A stretch of 15,645 bases of DNA from Hyphomicrobiaceae bacterium. Lineage in GTDB: Bacteria > Pseudomonadota > Alphaproteobacteria > Rhizobiales > Devosiaceae. The position numbers and the translations under genes are program-made. Positions within the stretch are counted from its first letter, which is position 1, and every line of letters begins with the position of its first letter. Shown here piece by piece: positions 14,041 to 15,645 of the stretch. The stretch lies in contig JACKJG010000022.1 of assembly GCA_020638065.1 (NCBI GenBank), positions 1 to 15,645 of the forward strand. Direction: 5' to 3'. The notes beneath the pieces are model-generated. The model saw nothing but the letters and a program-made list of their open reading frames with translations, made no database searches and was not told where the DNA came from.

Positions 14041-14304
14041 TCACATTCCTTCCGTTGACATGCCCAATTTCTATTTTGTCATTGAATAATAAGGGAAAAC
14101 GCAGCCGGGCCAGCCGAAACATTTCCCCCGCCGTCCTGTTGTTGCGCATCACTCCGCGCGGTTCAGAAGCCGCAAAGGGAATGCGCAAAACGGATTACAC
14201 AACTTTGCTGTTTGTGCTGTCGAGTCAAAATGCGCAAATAATTGCCGCAGCTTCACATTTATCCCGTATCAGACCTTCAACCACAGCGACACCAACGATC
14301 AGTG
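14041..14304. promoter_or_regulatory. Control region upstream of the amino acid importer
   Basis: This 264-base gap lies between the end of the GntR-type gene and the binding-protein gene on the same strand. It is AT-richer near the binding protein. A -10-like TATTAT is on the minus strand at 14091-14086, but no -35 is convincing. The motif TGCGCA occurs three times (14143-14148, 14182-14187, 14231-14236); the outer two copies at 14180-14189 and 14229-14238 share the exact 10-mer AATGCGCAAA. No gene is seen. Confidence 0.55.
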
Positions 14305-15075
14305 TCAGGGTTTTGGCTCGATATTGAGTTCAGCGACAAAGTCATAGGTGTCGCTGCGGTACCAGGACAGTACATGCTCGACCAAATGCCCGTCCGCCAG
14401 GCGCGACATGCGCTCGATGTATAGGGCCGGCTCTCCTGCCGATGCTCCAAGCAATTGGGCCTCTCGCGCCGGCAGAGCCCGCGCCTTGTGTCTTTGCGTG
14501 GCGCGCACCGGCAAGCGTCCGAGCCGGTTGAGCGCGTCGTAAAGGGAATCCCTGACCAGAGCCGGGTCCGGCAAATACTTGGCCGGTACGGTAGCCAGTT
14601 CCACGGCCAAAGGGATACCGTCGCCCATTCTCAGCCGATGGAGGCGGATGACTTCGTCCCCGGGCGACAGACCAAAAAGCATGACCTGTTCGGACGTGGG
14701 GCGGGTGCGCACCTTGTCGAGCCATTTCACGGTCGGCACGTGACCGCGATTGAGCATGTCCTCGGTGAAGCTCGAGAGACGCTCGAGCGGCTGTTCGATA
14801 CGCGGAAGACCATCGGCCACATAGGTTCCGGAGCCGCGCCTCTGCTGCAGCAATCCCTCACTGACCAGTTGATCGATCGCCTTGCGGATGGTGACGCGTG
14901 ACAGGTTGGTCTGCTGCATGATGCGGCGCTCGGACGGTAGCGCCTGACCCAAATCCAGATCGCCATCGCGGATCAGGCCGCGGATGAGCGAGGCAAGCTG
15001 CAAGTAGAGCGGGGCCGGATCATCCTCATCGGGCCTGAACCCGCCAATACGGCTGGCAGCGCTTTCCTTGGTCAT
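14305..15075 (-). CDS. GntR-family regulator, HutC/NagR type (UTRA effector domain)
   Basis: A 256-residue regulator. The winged helix-turn-helix spans about residues 20-88 (PAPLYLQLASLIRGLI, LPSERRIMQQTNLSRVTIRK, RRGSGTYVA). The UTRA effector domain follows (about 95-250), with LSSFTEDMLNRGHVP, ELATVPAKYLPDP and YIERMSRLADGHLVEHVLSWYRSDTYDF. Proteins of this form usually sense a phosphorylated or small sugar, often GlcNAc-6-phosphate or GlcN-6-phosphate, and the partly visible kinase gene overlapping its start supports that here. The ATG at 15075 lies in an ATGA overlap with the kinase stop and has GGGAGG at spacing 7. The regulator would most likely control the unit it belongs to; control of the amino acid importer next door is not shown. 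Confidence 0.92.
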   Translation of the reverse strand: MTKESAASRIGGFRPDEDDPAPLYLQLASLIRGLIRDGDLDLGQALPSERRIMQQTNLSRVTIRKAIDQLVSEGLLQQRRGSGTYVADGLPRIEQPLERLSSFTEDMLNRGHVPTVKWLDKVRTRPTSEQVMLFGLSPGDEVIRLHRLRMGDGIPLAVELATVPAKYLPDPALVRDSLYDALNRLGRLPVRATQRHKARALPAREAQLLGASAGEPALYIERMSRLADGHLVEHVLSWYRSDTYDFVAELNIEPKP

Positions 15076-15645
15076 TGGTTGGCCTCCCGCGTGTTCAGCG
15101 CCAGAAATCCGGGGCGTTTCTGGAAAATCTCAGGGGGCGCCTTGCCCTGTGCCAACAACAAAAGTCCCTGCACCGCATCGCCGGAAGCCGGTTGCCAGTC
15201 TATGTCCGGTTCTGTTGCGGCAAGACGGTGCATCAACGACTTGCCAAGCCCTCCGCCGATATGGACCGGCAAATCCTTCACACGCAGCGCAATCGCGACA
15301 TCCGCGATTTCGCGAGCGGCCCGGTTCAGAAGATCGTCACAGAAGGCGTCACCGTCAGCCGCCGCATCCAGCACCATGGGAGCGAGTCCTGCAAACTGCT
15401 TCGGCCGGGCGCCCGTGTGCCATTGCATCAAATCATTGTCGGTGGGACCGCACATGCCGACAAATCGATTCAGGGTTTGCGGGGAAATGCCTGGAAAGAC
15501 TGGAGAACCGTCCAGCGACTTCAGCGCCGCGCGAAAGAATTCAAGACCGATCCAGGCACCGCTGCCCAAATCGCCCGCCGGAAAGCCCCAGCCGCTGAGC
15601 GCGGTGACCTTCTTCTGCAGATCCAGCCGCACAGCGCCAACGCCG
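15072..15645 (-). CDS. N-acetylglucosamine/glucosamine kinase-like protein (BadF/BcrA ATPase family), N-terminus outside window
   Basis: The C-terminal 190 residues of a sugar-kinase-type ATPase; the frame remains open at the right edge (GVGAVRLDLQ), so the GTG at 15632 is internal. The stretch GWGFPAGDLGSGAWIGLEFF is the conserved mark of the BadF/BadG/BcrA/BcrD family as used by GlcNAc and glucosamine kinases, and VHIGGGLGKSL is its C-terminal nucleotide-fold glycine motif. The likely reaction is ATP-dependent phosphorylation of an amino sugar in the cytoplasm. Its stop overlaps the start of a GntR/UTRA regulator, a common pairing in amino-sugar catabolism. Exact substrate (GlcNAc, GlcN or related) cannot be decided from this part. 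Confidence 0.85.
   Translation of the reverse strand, partial: GVGAVRLDLQKKVTALSGWGFPAGDLGSGAWIGLEFFRAALKSLDGSPVFPGISPQTLNRFVGMCGPTDNDLMQWHTGARPKQFAGLAPMVLDAAADGDAFCDDLLNRAAREIADVAIALRVKDLPVHIGGGLGKSLMHRLAATEPDIDWQPASGDAVQGLLLLAQGKAPPEIFQKRPGFLALNTREANQ

Noticed and set aside
12961..14058. Long open frame on the plus strand opposite the Q permease and binding-protein genes (365 codons)
   Set aside because: It spans two well-supported genes on the other strand and has a shadow-like composition.
14100..14115. Possible sigma54 promoter (CTGGCC...CTGC on the minus strand) before the binding-protein gene
   Set aside because: The GG and GC doublets are not 10 bases apart as the -24/-12 element requires.
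1..15645. Search for defence systems, CRISPR arrays, insertion sequences, tRNA genes or a novel multigene system
   Set aside because: No repeat-spacer pattern, transposase, integrase, terminal inverted repeats or tRNA-like fold was seen; all but the exported proteins fall in known families arranged in ordinary operons.

Overview
The window looks like a chromosomal stretch of a moderately GC-rich (about 60% by eye) alphaproteobacterium, probably Hyphomicrobiales; that placement is inferred from codon use and gene content, not proven. It holds 14 genes (two cut by the window ends) in five transcription units, separated by short regulatory gaps. I see no RNA gene, insertion sequence, CRISPR array or phage gene.

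Region 1 (1-6214) is a maltose/maltodextrin import locus with two divergent arms. The minus arm is malE-malF-malG followed by the start of a further exported protein that runs off the left edge. The plus arm is a LacI-family regulator overlapping malK. MalE, MalF (with the large periplasmic P2 domain) and MalG resemble the enterobacterial maltose importer along their whole length. The 338-base divergent gap carries a CG-centred LacI-type operator, a second partial copy at the regulator's own promoter, and a leader hairpin before malE. A hairpin with a UUCG tetraloop sits between malE and malF.

Region 2 (6255-9505, minus) is a two-gene ABC module of the YbbA/YbbP type: an ATPase and an 849-residue FtsX/MacB-fold permease. 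It converges on malK and diverges from region 3.

Region 3 (9741-10995, plus) encodes a small exported protein of unknown function and a stand-alone phosphoribosyltransferase-fold protein. A near-perfect palindrome lies just upstream of the exported protein.

Region 4 (11031-14040, minus) is a complete polar amino acid ABC importer of the histidine/arginine/octopine class in the order binding protein, Q permease, M permease, ATPase. The 264-base gap upstream carries repeated TGCGCA motifs.

Region 5 (14305 to the right edge, minus) is an amino-sugar-type kinase (BadF/BcrA ATPase fold, partial) overlapping a GntR/UTRA regulator, the usual form of a GlcNAc/glucosamine catabolic unit whose other genes lie outside.

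Six gene junctions use the same 4-base ATGA overlap, so tight translational coupling is the rule here. I found no clearly undescribed system. The best leads are the mal regulatory architecture, the uncharacterised exported protein with its palindrome, and the truncated exported gene after malG.
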